Source: Lysobacter prati (lineage in GTDB: Bacteria > Pseudomonadota > Gammaproteobacteria > Xanthomonadales > Xanthomonadaceae). Taken from it: a DNA stretch of 64,000 nt. The notes under the pieces are model-generated. The model was not told the DNA's origin and did no database searches. It saw nothing but the letters and a program-made list of their open reading frames with translations. Every line of letters begins with the position of its first letter. Position 1 is the stretch's first letter. The position numbers and the translations under genes were made by a program. The stretch covers positions 344,537 to 408,536 of the forward strand of contig NZ_VLNV01000005.1 of assembly GCF_009765215.1 (NCBI RefSeq), given 5' to 3'. This document shows positions 14,874 to 23,693 of the stretch, piece after piece.

Positions 14874-17072
14874 ATGCCCGATGCCCCGATGCCTGATTCG
14901 CCAGTATGGCGACTGGCCCTGCCGCTGCCCTTGCCCCGCCTGTTCGACTACCTGCCCCCCGTGGGCGAGGCTGCGAGCGCGGGCGACGTCGGCAGCCGGG
15001 TGCGGGTGCCGTTCGGCAGCCGCGAACTGGTGGGCGTTATTGCCGAAGTCGGTGCCGCCGGCGACGACGCGCCGCAGCTCAAGCACGCCCTGGCCCGGCT
15101 GGACCCACAGCCGGTGTTCCACGGCGAGCTGTTCGAGTCGCTGCGCTGGCTGGCGCGATACACCCACGCCCCGCTGGGCGAAGTACTGGCGACCGCATTG
15201 CCGGCGACCCTGCGTCGCGGCGAAGCCCTGGCCGATACCCACGCCTGGGCCTGGCAGCTGACCGAGGCCGGGCAGACGGCGCGTGAGCGGCTGCGCGCCG
15301 GCAAGCCGCGGCGACTGGCCGACCGGCTGCAGGACGGTGCCTGCGACGAGGACACCCTCGACGACGACCTCGGTGATTGGCGCAGCGCTGCCCGCGCCCT
15401 GGCCAAGCGTGAGCTGGCCGAACGAATCGCGGTACCGGTGACGGCGAAAGCACCCGCGCCCCGACCGGGCCCAACCCTCAACGCCGAGCAGCAGACCGCC
15501 GTCGACGCGGTGCTGGCCAGCCGCGACGGCTTCGCCGCCCTGCTTCTCGACGGGGTCACCGGCAGCGGCAAGACCGAGGTCTACCTGCACGCAATCGCCG
15601 ACTGCCTCGCTCGCGGCCGCCAGGCGCTGGTGCTGGTGCCGGAGATCGGCCTGACGCCACAGACCCTGGCGCGGTTCCGCGCCCGCCTCGGCGTGCCCGT
15701 GCATGCCCTGCACTCGGGCCTGGGCGACGCCGAGCGCGCGCGCACCTGGGCCGCCTTCGCCCGCGGCGAGGCGCGGGTCGTGGTCGGCACGCGCTCGGCG
15801 GTGTTCCTGCCGATGCCCGACGCCGGGCTGATCGTCATCGACGAAGAACACGACGGCAGCTTCAAGCAGCTCGACGGCATCCGTTACCACGCCCGCGACT
15901 TCGCCCTGGTGCGCGGCAAGACCCTCGGCATCCCGGTACTGATGGGCAGCGCGACGCCATCGCTGGAGACCCTGCGCAACGCCCAGACCGGACGCTACAC
16001 GCACCTGCGACTGCGCGAACGCGCCGGCGCTGCGCAGCCACCGAGCGTGCGCGTATGCGACGTCCGCAAGCGCCCGCTGGAAGCCGGCCTGTCGCAGGAG
16101 CTGCTCGACACGATCGGCCGCGCCCTCGATGCCGACGGCCAGGTGCTGGTGTTCAAAAACCGGCGCGGCTATGCGCCCGTGCTGCTGTGCCACGACTGCG
16201 GCTGGAGCGCGCAGTGCCAGCGCTGCGATTCGCCGATGACGGTGCATGCCGGCGGACGTCGCCTGCAGTGTCACCACTGCGGCGCGCGGCGCCCCGTGCC
16301 CAATGCCTGCCCAGACTGCGGCGGACTGGCGCTGCAGGCACAGGGCGCCGGCACCGAGCGCATCGAAGAGGCCCTGGCCGCACGCTTTCCTGACGTCCCG
16401 GTGCTGCGCATCGATCGCGGCACCACCCAGCACCGCGACGCGCTGGAACAGCACCTGGCCCGCTTCGGCACGCAGCGCGGCATCCTGGTCGGCACGCAGA
16501 TGCTGGCCAAGGGCCACGACCTGCCACAGCTGACGCTGGTGGCCGTGGTCGGCATCGACGAGGGCCTGTTCTCGGCCGACTTCCGCGCACCGGAGAAGCT
16601 GGCGCAACTGCTGATCCAGGTCGCCGGTCGCGCCGGCCGCGCCGAGCGCCGCGGTGAAGTGCTGCTGCAGACGCACCATCCCGGTCATCCTCTGCTGGCC
16701 ACCTTGCTGACCGGTGGCTATTCCGCCTTTGCCGAGGAGGAACTGGCGCAGCGCGAGGCCGCCGGCTTCCCGCCGTTCGCGCACCTGGCGATGGTGCGCG
16801 CGGAAGCCAAGCAGACCGAGGTTTGCGAAGGCTTCCTGCGTGCAGCGCGCGCGATTCTTCACGACACCGGCGCCGCCCTCGACCTGCATGGCCCGCTGCC
16901 GGCGCCGATGCCGCGCCGCGCCGGCTACCAGCGCGCGCAACTGCTGCTGTCGTCCGCCGATCGCCGCACCCTGCACTCGGCACTGGACGCCGCGATGCCG
17001 GCGATCCATGCGCTGCCTGAAGCACGCAAGGTGCGCTGGTCACTGGATGTCGACCCGGTCGATCTTTACTGA
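14874..17072 (+). CDS. priA: Primosomal replication restart helicase PriA
   Basis: 732 residues, the same length as E. coli PriA. This 3'-5' superfamily 2 DNA helicase recognises stalled forks and reloads the replisome. It has an N-terminal 3'-DNA-binding region (1-105), Walker A GVTGSGKT (227-234), the DEEH box (323-326), and eight zinc-binding cysteines between about residues 438 and 485 (CHDCG, CQRC, CHHCG, CPDCG). The later QMLAKGHD and QVAGRAGR motifs are also intact. The last codons overlap convergently by 7 bp with the end of the minus-strand membrane protein gene. DnaA boxes lie in its upstream region. Confidence 0.97.
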   Translation: MPDAPMPDSPVWRLALPLPLPRLFDYLPPVGEAASAGDVGSRVRVPFGSRELVGVIAEVGAAGDDAPQLKHALARLDPQPVFHGELFESLRWLARYTHAPLGEVLATALPATLRRGEALADTHAWAWQLTEAGQTARERLRAGKPRRLADRLQDGACDEDTLDDDLGDWRSAARALAKRELAERIAVPVTAKAPAPRPGPTLNAEQQTAVDAVLASRDGFAALLLDGVTGSGKTEVYLHAIADCLARGRQALVLVPEIGLTPQTLARFRARLGVPVHALHSGLGDAERARTWAAFARGEARVVVGTRSAVFLPMPDAGLIVIDEEHDGSFKQLDGIRYHARDFALVRGKTLGIPVLMGSATPSLETLRNAQTGRYTHLRLRERAGAAQPPSVRVCDVRKRPLEAGLSQELLDTIGRALDADGQVLVFKNRRGYAPVLLCHDCGWSAQCQRCDSPMTVHAGGRRLQCHHCGARRPVPNACPDCGGLALQAQGAGTERIEEALAARFPDVPVLRIDRGTTQHRDALEQHLARFGTQRGILVGTQMLAKGHDLPQLTLVAVVGIDEGLFSADFRAPEKLAQLLIQVAGRAGRAERRGEVLLQTHHPGHPLLATLLTGGYSAFAEEELAQREAAGFPPFAHLAMVRAEAKQTEVCEGFLRAARAILHDTGAALDLHGPLPAPMPRRAGYQRAQLLLSSADRRTLHSALDAAMPAIHALPEARKVRWSLDVDPVDLY

Positions 17073-19552
17073 TCGCGCTCGTTCGCGGGCCACACCCAGG
17101 CCGCGAACACGTACAGCACCAGCGCGATCAGCATTGTCGCGCGCAGGCCGAAGGCCATCGCCAGCAGCAGCGCCAGGATCGCCGCCAGCACCGAAGCGCA
17201 ACCGTTGAGGCCCCATGCCCACGGCACGAATGCGGGCGCGGTTCGTGCCAGTCGTGCCAGTCCGAGCGGAAACGGCATCCCCATCGCGAAAGCCATGGGC
17301 GCGATTCCGATCAAGCCGAGCAGCGTGCGTGCCCACGGTGGCCACGACGCGGCGTACTCCATGGCGATGGCGAACAGCGCCACCTGCCACAACAGCCCCA
17401 ACGCAATCGCGCGAACCGCCCAGCGAATGTGCAGCGTGATGGCCTGTGGCGAGGCGTCATGGCGGGCCAGCCAGCGCTGCGCTTGCAGGCTTCCCGCTCC
17501 GGCGAACAGCAGCACTCCGGCGAGCCCCGCGGTCGCGGCCAGCAACGGATGTCCCACCAGTAGCGTCAACCGTGACAGCGTCGCGATCTCGATCAGCAGG
17601 AATGCCAGCCCAAGCGCGGTGAAGTACGCAGCGGCTCGCGTGCGCGAGATGGCGCCAAGCTGCGCCGCACCGCCTCGGCTCAGCACCCGCAGCGGCAGCA
17701 GCACCAGCAGCAATGCCAGCGGCACTGCCTGCAGCAGCGCCGCCACCAGCAGCAGGTATCCCGAATCCAGCAGCACCGCACCGCCCTCTCCGCGCAGCTT
17801 CCACAGCTCCGGCAGGCTTCGCCAGCGGAAGTAGTGACCGAAGTACGGGCGGTCGTCGCTGGCCGGCTCGATCATGAACTTGTAGTCGTCGATAAACCGG
17901 TCCGCACGCGGCGACAGCAGCGCCCGCGCGCCGTCGAACAGGTACGGCGGATCGAGCAAGTGCAGATTGTTCTTCGGATCGAGCCCGATGCCCGGCAGGA
18001 GCACCGCGTCGAAGCCGCGCTGCTCGGCGAAGCGAGCCATCGCCGCGACTTCGACCGGCGAGAACGGTCGCCGCGACAACAGCCAGGTGCTCGCATCCCA
18101 GTTGCGGATGGCCGCGACGTGCAGCGCAGGCGCGGCTACGCCCCGTGCGCGCAACGCCCTGGCCATTGTCGCCACGAGCTTGAGCTCGTCGCGCGGCGGC
18201 TGCTTGCTCCAGCGCGTGATGGCGATCATTCCCGTCGGAGACAGGCGCCCGATGTAATCGCTCATCGCTTCGACGGTCAGCGCGTACTGCTCGCTCGCCG
18301 ACTGCACGCCTGCGCCGCCGCTGGCAAACGATTCGCCGCCGGCCAGCACGATCAGATCGTGCTGACTCCGGTCCGCGCGCACATGCGCACGCGGTTCGGC
18401 CACGATCGTGTGCACGCGTGGATCGCGATAGAGCTGGCCGGCATAACGAGCCTCGTCATCGCGCACCATCGCCAGCCGTTGCGCTGACAGCTCGACCGCA
18501 TCGACGCGCCCGGCACCCAGCGCCAGCGCCTGCAGCACCTCCATGCCGCCACCCGCGCCCAGCACCAGCACCGACCGCGGCCGGCGTGCGTGGTACGGCA
18601 GCGCGGACGTCATTGCATCGAGCCATTCGCGCGGCATCGCGCCCGTGTTGCGTGTGATCACCGACAAACCATCGCCGTCGGTGAACACACCGCGCTGCGC
18701 CGGTGGTTCGCCAGCGAAGCCCAGGCTCATGCCGGGTGCGTACCGCAGCGGCACCTGCGGACTGTCGAGCACGGTCATCCAGCCGTAGGGCCCCCCGCGT
18801 TGCGCAACCACGTGCGCCTGGGGCAGCAGCAGCGCCTTGCTCAGGCCCTTGTACGGGTTCGGTTGCGGCAGCAGCAGCTTCGTCGGGATCAATGCCACCA
18901 GAAGAACCGCTACGAGCAGCGCCACGATCCGGCGCCAGTTCACCCGTGACACCAGGAAGGCCGCCCAGGTACCCCCCAATGCCGCCAGCACCAGGCCGCG
19001 ACCGGTCGGAAGGTAACTCAGCGCCAGCGCCGCAAGAGCGCCCACGCCGGCACCGATCAAGTCGGCCCCGTACAGCGCCGGAATGCGACTGCCGTGACGG
19101 GCGAACGCCAGCCCAAAACAGCTGGCGGCGAAGAAGGACGGCACCGCCAGCACCAGGTAGAGCGCGCTCAGCCACAACAGCTGGCGCGGATCCCAGACCA
19201 GTTCGAGGCCATTGAACGGAATCGCGCGTGCAACCAGCAGGGCCAAGGCGGCAGTGACCGCGAAAAGCAGCGCGCACGCGACGAACACACCTTCGAATCG
19301 CGGCGCCAGATACTCGTTGCCGCGCCCACGCAGCCACACCGCAAGCCAGGTGCCGCTGGCGCCATGCCCCAGCAGGGCAAGGCTGATGATCATCACCGCG
19401 AACGGGTGCCAGTGTTCGATCGCCAGCCAGCGCATCAGCAACAACTGGTAAGCGAGCGCGGCCGCCGAGATCAATCCGATGGAAAACGGCAACCGTCCCC
19501 GGGCTTCCTCCGGAGCCGGGGCATAAAGGCCGGCGTCAGGAGCGTCTGTCAC
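17066..19552 (-). CDS. Membrane-fused spermidine synthase-like protein
   Basis: 828 residues: about seven membrane helices in the first 215 residues, a Rossmann methyltransferase/spermidine-synthase-like domain at about 320-470 (VLVLGAGGGMEVLQALALG; VDAVELS), then about seven more helices from about 600 to the end. This layout is found in spermidine synthase-like membrane proteins. The position where aminopropyltransferases carry the catalytic Asp and a DP motif reads LIVLAGGES, so polyamine synthesis is unlikely and the substrate is unknown. It starts 5 bp after the stop of the exported Pcm gene, suggesting an operon of two SAM-fold proteins at the membrane. Confidence 0.75.
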   Translation of the reverse strand: MTDAPDAGLYAPAPEEARGRLPFSIGLISAAALAYQLLLMRWLAIEHWHPFAVMIISLALLGHGASGTWLAVWLRGRGNEYLAPRFEGVFVACALLFAVTAALALLVARAIPFNGLELVWDPRQLLWLSALYLVLAVPSFFAASCFGLAFARHGSRIPALYGADLIGAGVGALAALALSYLPTGRGLVLAALGGTWAAFLVSRVNWRRIVALLVAVLLVALIPTKLLLPQPNPYKGLSKALLLPQAHVVAQRGGPYGWMTVLDSPQVPLRYAPGMSLGFAGEPPAQRGVFTDGDGLSVITRNTGAMPREWLDAMTSALPYHARRPRSVLVLGAGGGMEVLQALALGAGRVDAVELSAQRLAMVRDDEARYAGQLYRDPRVHTIVAEPRAHVRADRSQHDLIVLAGGESFASGGAGVQSASEQYALTVEAMSDYIGRLSPTGMIAITRWSKQPPRDELKLVATMARALRARGVAAPALHVAAIRNWDASTWLLSRRPFSPVEVAAMARFAEQRGFDAVLLPGIGLDPKNNLHLLDPPYLFDGARALLSPRADRFIDDYKFMIEPASDDRPYFGHYFRWRSLPELWKLRGEGGAVLLDSGYLLLVAALLQAVPLALLLVLLPLRVLSRGGAAQLGAISRTRAAAYFTALGLAFLLIEIATLSRLTLLVGHPLLAATAGLAGVLLFAGAGSLQAQRWLARHDASPQAITLHIRWAVRAIALGLLWQVALFAIAMEYAASWPPWARTLLGLIGIAPMAFAMGMPFPLGLARLARTAPAFVPWAWGLNGCASVLAAILALLLAMAFGLRATMLIALVLYVFAAWVWPANERDQ

Positions 19553-19557
19553 GACCG

Positions 19558-20271
19558 TCAGTGCCCGCCCGTCAACGGCACGAACCGCACCGGCAACACC
19601 TGGCGTGTTCGCGCGCGTCCTTGTGCGTCCTTCTCGACCAGCATCAGCGTCTGGGTGAAGAAGCTGCTGCCGACCGGAATCACCATGCGTCCGCCGGGCT
19701 TGAGCTGGGCCAGCAGCGGCGGCGGTATCGACGAAGCAGCTGCTGTGACGATGATCGAATCGAATGGCGCCTGCTCCTTCCAGCCGTAGTAGCCGTCGCC
19801 CTTGCGCGTGGTGACGTTGCCATATCGCTTGAGTCGTTTCGCCGCCTGGTCGGCCAGCGGCGCGATGATCTCGATGGAGTACACCTGCACGTCGAACTCG
19901 GCCAGCACCGCCGCCTGGTATCCCGAGCCGGTGCCTATCTCGAGGATCTTCTGTCCCTTTCGCGGCCGCACCAGCGTGGTCATCAGCGCGACGATGTACG
20001 GCTGCGAAATGGTCTGGCCGTGGCCGATGGCGAGCGGACGGTTCTCGTAGGCTTGGTCGCGCTCGTTTGCCGGCACGTAGTCGTGACGCGGCACGCGGGC
20101 CAGCACCTCGAGGACGTCGCGGTCGATGCGCGCAGTCGTGCCGGCGTCGGCGCGGGCCTCGGCTTGCAGCTCCGCGATCAGCGCGCGCCGTGGCTCCACA
20201 TAGTCATCGCCCTGTCGCGCGTCCACTGCCCCGCAGCACAGCGCCGCGACCAGCACGGCTTGCGCGGCCAT
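19558..20271 (-). CDS. pcm: Protein-L-isoaspartate O-methyltransferase, exported form
   Basis: 237 residues with the PCMT fold: the VPRHDYVPANERDQAYENRP region, SAM-binding EIGTGSGYQAAVLA, and the C-terminal PPPLLAQLKPGGRMVIPVG. The enzyme methylates isoaspartyl residues so that damaged proteins can be repaired. From the ATG at 20271 (GGAG ribosome-binding site) the first 19 residues form a short signal peptide (AVLVAALCCGAVDA), so this copy is probably periplasmic, unlike cytosolic Pcm. An in-frame ATG at 20307 would lengthen the N-terminus by 12 residues. It is followed within 5 bp by the membrane SAM-fold protein. Confidence 0.88.
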   Translation of the reverse strand: MAAQAVLVAALCCGAVDARQGDDYVEPRRALIAELQAEARADAGTTARIDRDVLEVLARVPRHDYVPANERDQAYENRPLAIGHGQTISQPYIVALMTTLVRPRKGQKILEIGTGSGYQAAVLAEFDVQVYSIEIIAPLADQAAKRLKRYGNVTTRKGDGYYGWKEQAPFDSIIVTAAASSIPPPLLAQLKPGGRMVIPVGSSFFTQTLMLVEKDAQGRARTRQVLPVRFVPLTGGH

Positions 20272-20363
20272 ACGTTCGGCTCCGGCGATGGTGGCACCGC
20301 CCTGCATGGCGGCGAGTCTAGGAGCTGCCCCGTTACCCTTTCGGCAAGGGACGCGTGAAGGGC

Positions 20364-21104
20364 CTAGCCCTTCTTGGCGGCCTTGGTCTTTGCCCTTGGA
20401 CGGATCCACAGGATCTGGTTTTCGCGATTGACCTCGAACAGACCGGTGGCCTCGATCAGGTCGCTGAGTTTGCGGAAACCGTAATTGCGTGGATCGAACG
20501 AGGCCTGGTTGCTGATCTGGTGCCCGACCTGCCCCAGGTGCGCCCAGCCGTCGTCGCCGCTGGCCGACTCCACCGCGCTGCGCAGCATCTGCAGCAGGCG
20601 GGTGTCGTCGCGAAGTTCCTTGGCGGTGCGCGGCTTGTTGGTCACGGCCGCGGCTTCGGTGCTCGGCTGCACCAGGGCTTCCAGATAGGTGAACTTGGAG
20701 CAGGCGTTGACGAACGGCAGCGGCGTCTTCTTCTCGCCGAAGCCATACACCTTCACGCCTTCGGTCAGCAGCCGCATCACCATCGGAGTGAAATCGGCAT
20801 CGCTGGAGACGATCGCGAAGCCGTCGAGATTGCGCGCGTAGAGCAGGTCCATGGCGTCGATGACCATTGCCATGTCGGAGGCGTTCTTGCCGCTGCTGTA
20901 GGCGAACTGCTGGATCGGCCGGATCGCGTACTCGTGCAGCGTCGCCTCCCAGCTCTTGAGGTGCGGGCTCTTCCAGTTGCCATAGGCACGGCGGACGTTG
21001 GCCACGCCATGGCGCGCCACCTCGGCCAGGATCACGTCGATCTTGGCGGCCGGCGCGTTGTCGGCGTCGATCAGCAGGGCAATGCGGCGCTCGGGTTCGG
21101 CCAT
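20364..21104 (-). CDS. NYN domain (LabA-like PIN) protein with C-terminal OST-HTH/LOTUS domain
   Basis: 246 residues. The N-terminal NYN/PIN-like nuclease domain shows the acidic motifs LLIDADNAP (D13, D15), DMAMVIDAMDL and VSSDADFTPM, consistent with a metal-dependent RNase of the LabA/DUF88 group. Residues about 165-240 form an OST-HTH (LOTUS) domain ending YGFRKLSDLIEATGLFEV, a module thought to bind RNA. The protein is soluble and its target RNAs are unknown. The start MAEPER at 21104 is preferred over 21170 because the NYN core begins a few residues later. Confidence 0.85.
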   Translation of the reverse strand: MAEPERRIALLIDADNAPAAKIDVILAEVARHGVANVRRAYGNWKSPHLKSWEATLHEYAIRPIQQFAYSSGKNASDMAMVIDAMDLLYARNLDGFAIVSSDADFTPMVMRLLTEGVKVYGFGEKKTPLPFVNACSKFTYLEALVQPSTEAAAVTNKPRTAKELRDDTRLLQMLRSAVESASGDDGWAHLGQVGHQISNQASFDPRNYGFRKLSDLIEATGLFEVNRENQILWIRPRAKTKAAKKG

Positions 21105-21250
21105 GACACGCTTCCAGGCGAGGAGCTCGGGGATCTCGGCGAGCCTACCCCAGGCCAGCGGCGGGGGCATGACGCGGGCTGGCGTACGAATGTTAGCGCT
21201 ACCATGATCTAATCGGAGAGAATGATCCCGACACCGAAGCCACCGACACC

Positions 21251-22201
21251 ATGACCAGCCAGCTCGAACAACTGCGCACCCTGTCCGCCGTCGTAGCCGA
21301 CACCGGCGACATCGAGGCGATCGCCCGTTTCCATCCGCTCGACGCCACCACCAATCCCTCGCTGCTGCTCAAAGCCGCCTCGATCCCGGCCTATTCGCCG
21401 CTGATCGACTCGGCGCTGGCGCAGGCGCGCGGCGCCGACCTCAGCGAGCGCGTCGCCGACGCGTCCGATGTCCTCGCGGTCACCATCGGCACCGAAATCC
21501 TCAAGCTGATCCCGGGCCGGGTCTCGACCGAGGTCGACGCACGCCTGAGCTTCGACACCGACGCCACCCTGGCCAAGGCACGGAAGCTGGTCGCGCTGTA
21601 CGAGAAGGCCGGCATCGGCCGCGAGCGCCTGCTGATCAAGACCGCCTCGACCTGGGAAGGCATCCGCGCCGCCGAGCAGCTTGAGCGCGAAGGCATCAAC
21701 TGCAACCTGACCCTGCTGTTCTCGTTCGCCCAGGCCGTGGCCTGCGCCGAGGCCGGCGTGTTCCTGATCTCGCCCTTCGTCGGTCGCATCCTCGACTGGC
21801 ACCTGGCCAACGGCGCCGAGAAGCCGGCCACGCCGCAGGACGATCCGGGCGTGCAGTCGGTCACGCGCATCTGGCATCACTACAAGCGCCACGGCTTCAA
21901 TACGGTGGTGATGGGTGCGAGCTTCCGCAACACCGGACAGGTGCTTGCACTGGCCGGCTGCGATCGCCTGACCATCTCGCCCGAACTGCTGGCCGAGCTG
22001 GCCGCCAGCGAAGGTGGCGTGCCGCGCGCGTTGAATGACACCGGCGACCGCGCACCGGCACCGGCCGCGCTCGACGAAGCGGCCTTCCGCTGGCAGCACA
22101 ACGAAGATGCGATGGCCAACGACAAGCTCGCCGACGGCATTCGCCGCTTCGCCGCCGACCAGCGCAAGCTCGAGGCATTGCTGGCAGACCGGTTGCGCTG
22201 A
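21251..22201 (+). CDS. tal: Transaldolase
   Basis: 316 residues, the length of TalB-type transaldolases. This pentose-phosphate enzyme transfers a dihydroxyacetone unit from sedoheptulose 7-phosphate to glyceraldehyde 3-phosphate. The Schiff-base Lys is K130 in [11 protein letters not shown], with D17 and the [12 protein letters not shown] motif also present. The gene is monocistronic by layout: a divergent NYN gene precedes it and a palindromic repeat follows. Confidence 0.97.
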   Translation: MTSQLEQLRTLSAVVADTGDIEAIARFHPLDATTNPSLLLKAASIPAYSPLIDSALAQARGADLSERVADASDVLAVTIGTEILKLIPGRVSTEVDARLSFDTDATLAKARKLVALYEKAGIGRERLLIKTASTWEGIRAAEQLEREGINCNLTLLFSFAQAVACAEAGVFLISPFVGRILDWHLANGAEKPATPQDDPGVQSVTRIWHHYKRHGFNTVVMGASFRNTGQVLALAGCDRLTISPELLAELAASEGGVPRALNDTGDRAPAPAALDEAAFRWQHNEDAMANDKLADGIRRFAADQRKLEALLADRLR

Positions 22202-22210
22202 TCGCCGTCT

Positions 22211-22271
22211 GTGGTCGCGGCTTCGGCCGCGACGGTCAACTCCCGTGGGTCGCGGCTGAAGCCGCTCCCAC
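22211..22271. repeat. REP-like palindromic pair downstream of tal
   Basis: Two adjacent imperfect palindromes: GTCGCGGC/GCCGCGAC, then a longer one from GTGGG to CCCAC with core CGCGGCTGAAGCCG (22245-22271). This is a common intergenic REP motif family of pseudomonads and xanthomonads. It lies between tal and the MHS permease. Confidence 0.65.
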
Positions 22272-22364
22272 CGTGCCATGTCAGGCGTGGCGCGATGTGC
22301 ATGGTCGATGCTGCCGGCACTGGCCCGGCTGCGACGCCGGCAACTGTTGAGGCAAACTGTGCGC

Positions 22365-23693
22365 ATGGATGCGACGACCCGGATCACACCCGCCCACCGC
22401 CTGCGCAGCATCTTCAGCGGTTCGGTCGGCAACCTGGTGGAGTGGTACGACTGGTACGCCTACTCCGCATTCGCCATCTACTTCGCACCGCATTTCTTCC
22501 CCAAGGGCGACACCACCGCGCAGTTGATGGACACCGCCGCGGTGTTCGCGGTCGGTTTCCTCATGCGTCCGGTAGGCGGCTGGCTGATGGGCCTTTACGC
22601 CGACCGCCATGGCCGCAAGGCCGCGCTGATGCTGTCGGTGCTGCTGATGTGCGCCGGCTCGCTGCTGATCGCCGTGGCACCGGGCCATGACAGCATCGGC
22701 TTGGCGGCACCGGCATTGCTGGTCTTCGCGCGCCTGCTGCAGGGCCTCAGCGTCGGCGGCGAGTACGGCACGTCGGCGACCTACCTGAGCGAGATGGCCG
22801 AACCGCGTCGTCGCGGATTCTGGTCGAGCTTCCAGTACGTGACGCTGGTAATGGGGCAACTGCTCGCGCTCGGCCTGCTCGTGCTGTTGCAGCGATTGCT
22901 GCTGACCGAGGAACAGCTGCACGACTGGGGCTGGCGAATCCCGTTCGTGGTCGGCGCGCTGTGCGCGGTCACCGCGCTCTATCTGCGCCGCGGGATGCAC
23001 GAAACCGAGTCGTTCCAGGCCGCCCGCAGCCACGACCTCAAGCAACGCGGCAGCCTGCGCGTTCTGCTGCAGCATCCGCGCGAGGTGCTGACCGTAATCG
23101 GCCTCACCCTGGGCGGCACGCTCTCGTTCTACACGTTCACCACGTATCCGCAGAAGTTCCTGGTCAACACAGGCGGCTTCAGCAAGGCTGATGCCACTCT
23201 CATCTCGGCGGCGTCGCTGCTGGTTTTCATGCTGCTGCAGCCGCTTGTGGGCGCCCTGTCCGACCGCACGGGGCGGCGCCCGATCCTGATCGCTTTCGGC
23301 GTGCTCGGCACACTGAGCACCTACACCATCCTCAGCGGCATCGCGGCAGCGAACAGCGTCTGGAGTGCGTTCGCGTGGGTGATGACCGGGTTGGTGATCG
23401 TCAGCGGCTACACGTCGATCAATGCGGTGGTGAAGGCGGAACTGTTCCCGGCGCACATCCGCGCGCTCGGCGTCGGCCTGCCCTATGCGCTGACCGTCTC
23501 GATCTTCGGGGGCACCGCCGAGTTGCTCGCGCTGTGGTTCAAGAAGATCGGCCATGAATCGTTTTTTTACTGGTACGTGACGGCATGCGTCGCCGTGTCG
23601 CTGTCGGTGTACGTGTTCATGCGTGACACCAAGCACCATTCCCGCATTGACCGCGATCACGACGACGCCCATCAAGGAGCCGCCCAGGCATGA
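22365..23693 (+). CDS. MFS transporter, metabolite:H+ symporter (MHS/KgtP-like) family
   Basis: 442 residues and about 12 membrane helices. The N-terminal SGSVGNLVEWYDWYAYSAFA segment, the DRHGRKAAL loop 2-3 motif and the RLLQGLSVGGEYGTSATYLSE motif are characteristic of the MHS family (alpha-ketoglutarate, shikimate and citrate permeases). Among these, KgtP is the closest in style. It probably imports a dicarboxylate or similar acid with protons; the exact substrate is inferred. A GTG at 22359 is an alternative start with a better-spaced GAGG. The stop overlaps the start of the NADH dehydrogenase (ATGA). Confidence 0.88.
   Translation: MDATTRITPAHRLRSIFSGSVGNLVEWYDWYAYSAFAIYFAPHFFPKGDTTAQLMDTAAVFAVGFLMRPVGGWLMGLYADRHGRKAALMLSVLLMCAGSLLIAVAPGHDSIGLAAPALLVFARLLQGLSVGGEYGTSATYLSEMAEPRRRGFWSSFQYVTLVMGQLLALGLLVLLQRLLLTEEQLHDWGWRIPFVVGALCAVTALYLRRGMHETESFQAARSHDLKQRGSLRVLLQHPREVLTVIGLTLGGTLSFYTFTTYPQKFLVNTGGFSKADATLISAASLLVFMLLQPLVGALSDRTGRRPILIAFGVLGTLSTYTILSGIAAANSVWSAFAWVMTGLVIVSGYTSINAVVKAELFPAHIRALGVGLPYALTVSIFGGTAELLALWFKKIGHESFFYWYVTACVAVSLSVYVFMRDTKHHSRIDRDHDDAHQGAAQA

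Noticed and set aside
14799-17009. 736-codon minus-strand open frame opposite priA
   Set aside because: Antisense shadow of a protein with full helicase and zinc motifs; its composition (Gln/Arg/His-rich) is that of a frame artefact.
20271-20409. Longer Pcm N-terminus starting at 20409
   Set aside because: The extension overlaps the end of the NYN gene, is basic and Gly/Pro-rich without homology, and would bury the signal-peptide-like segment.
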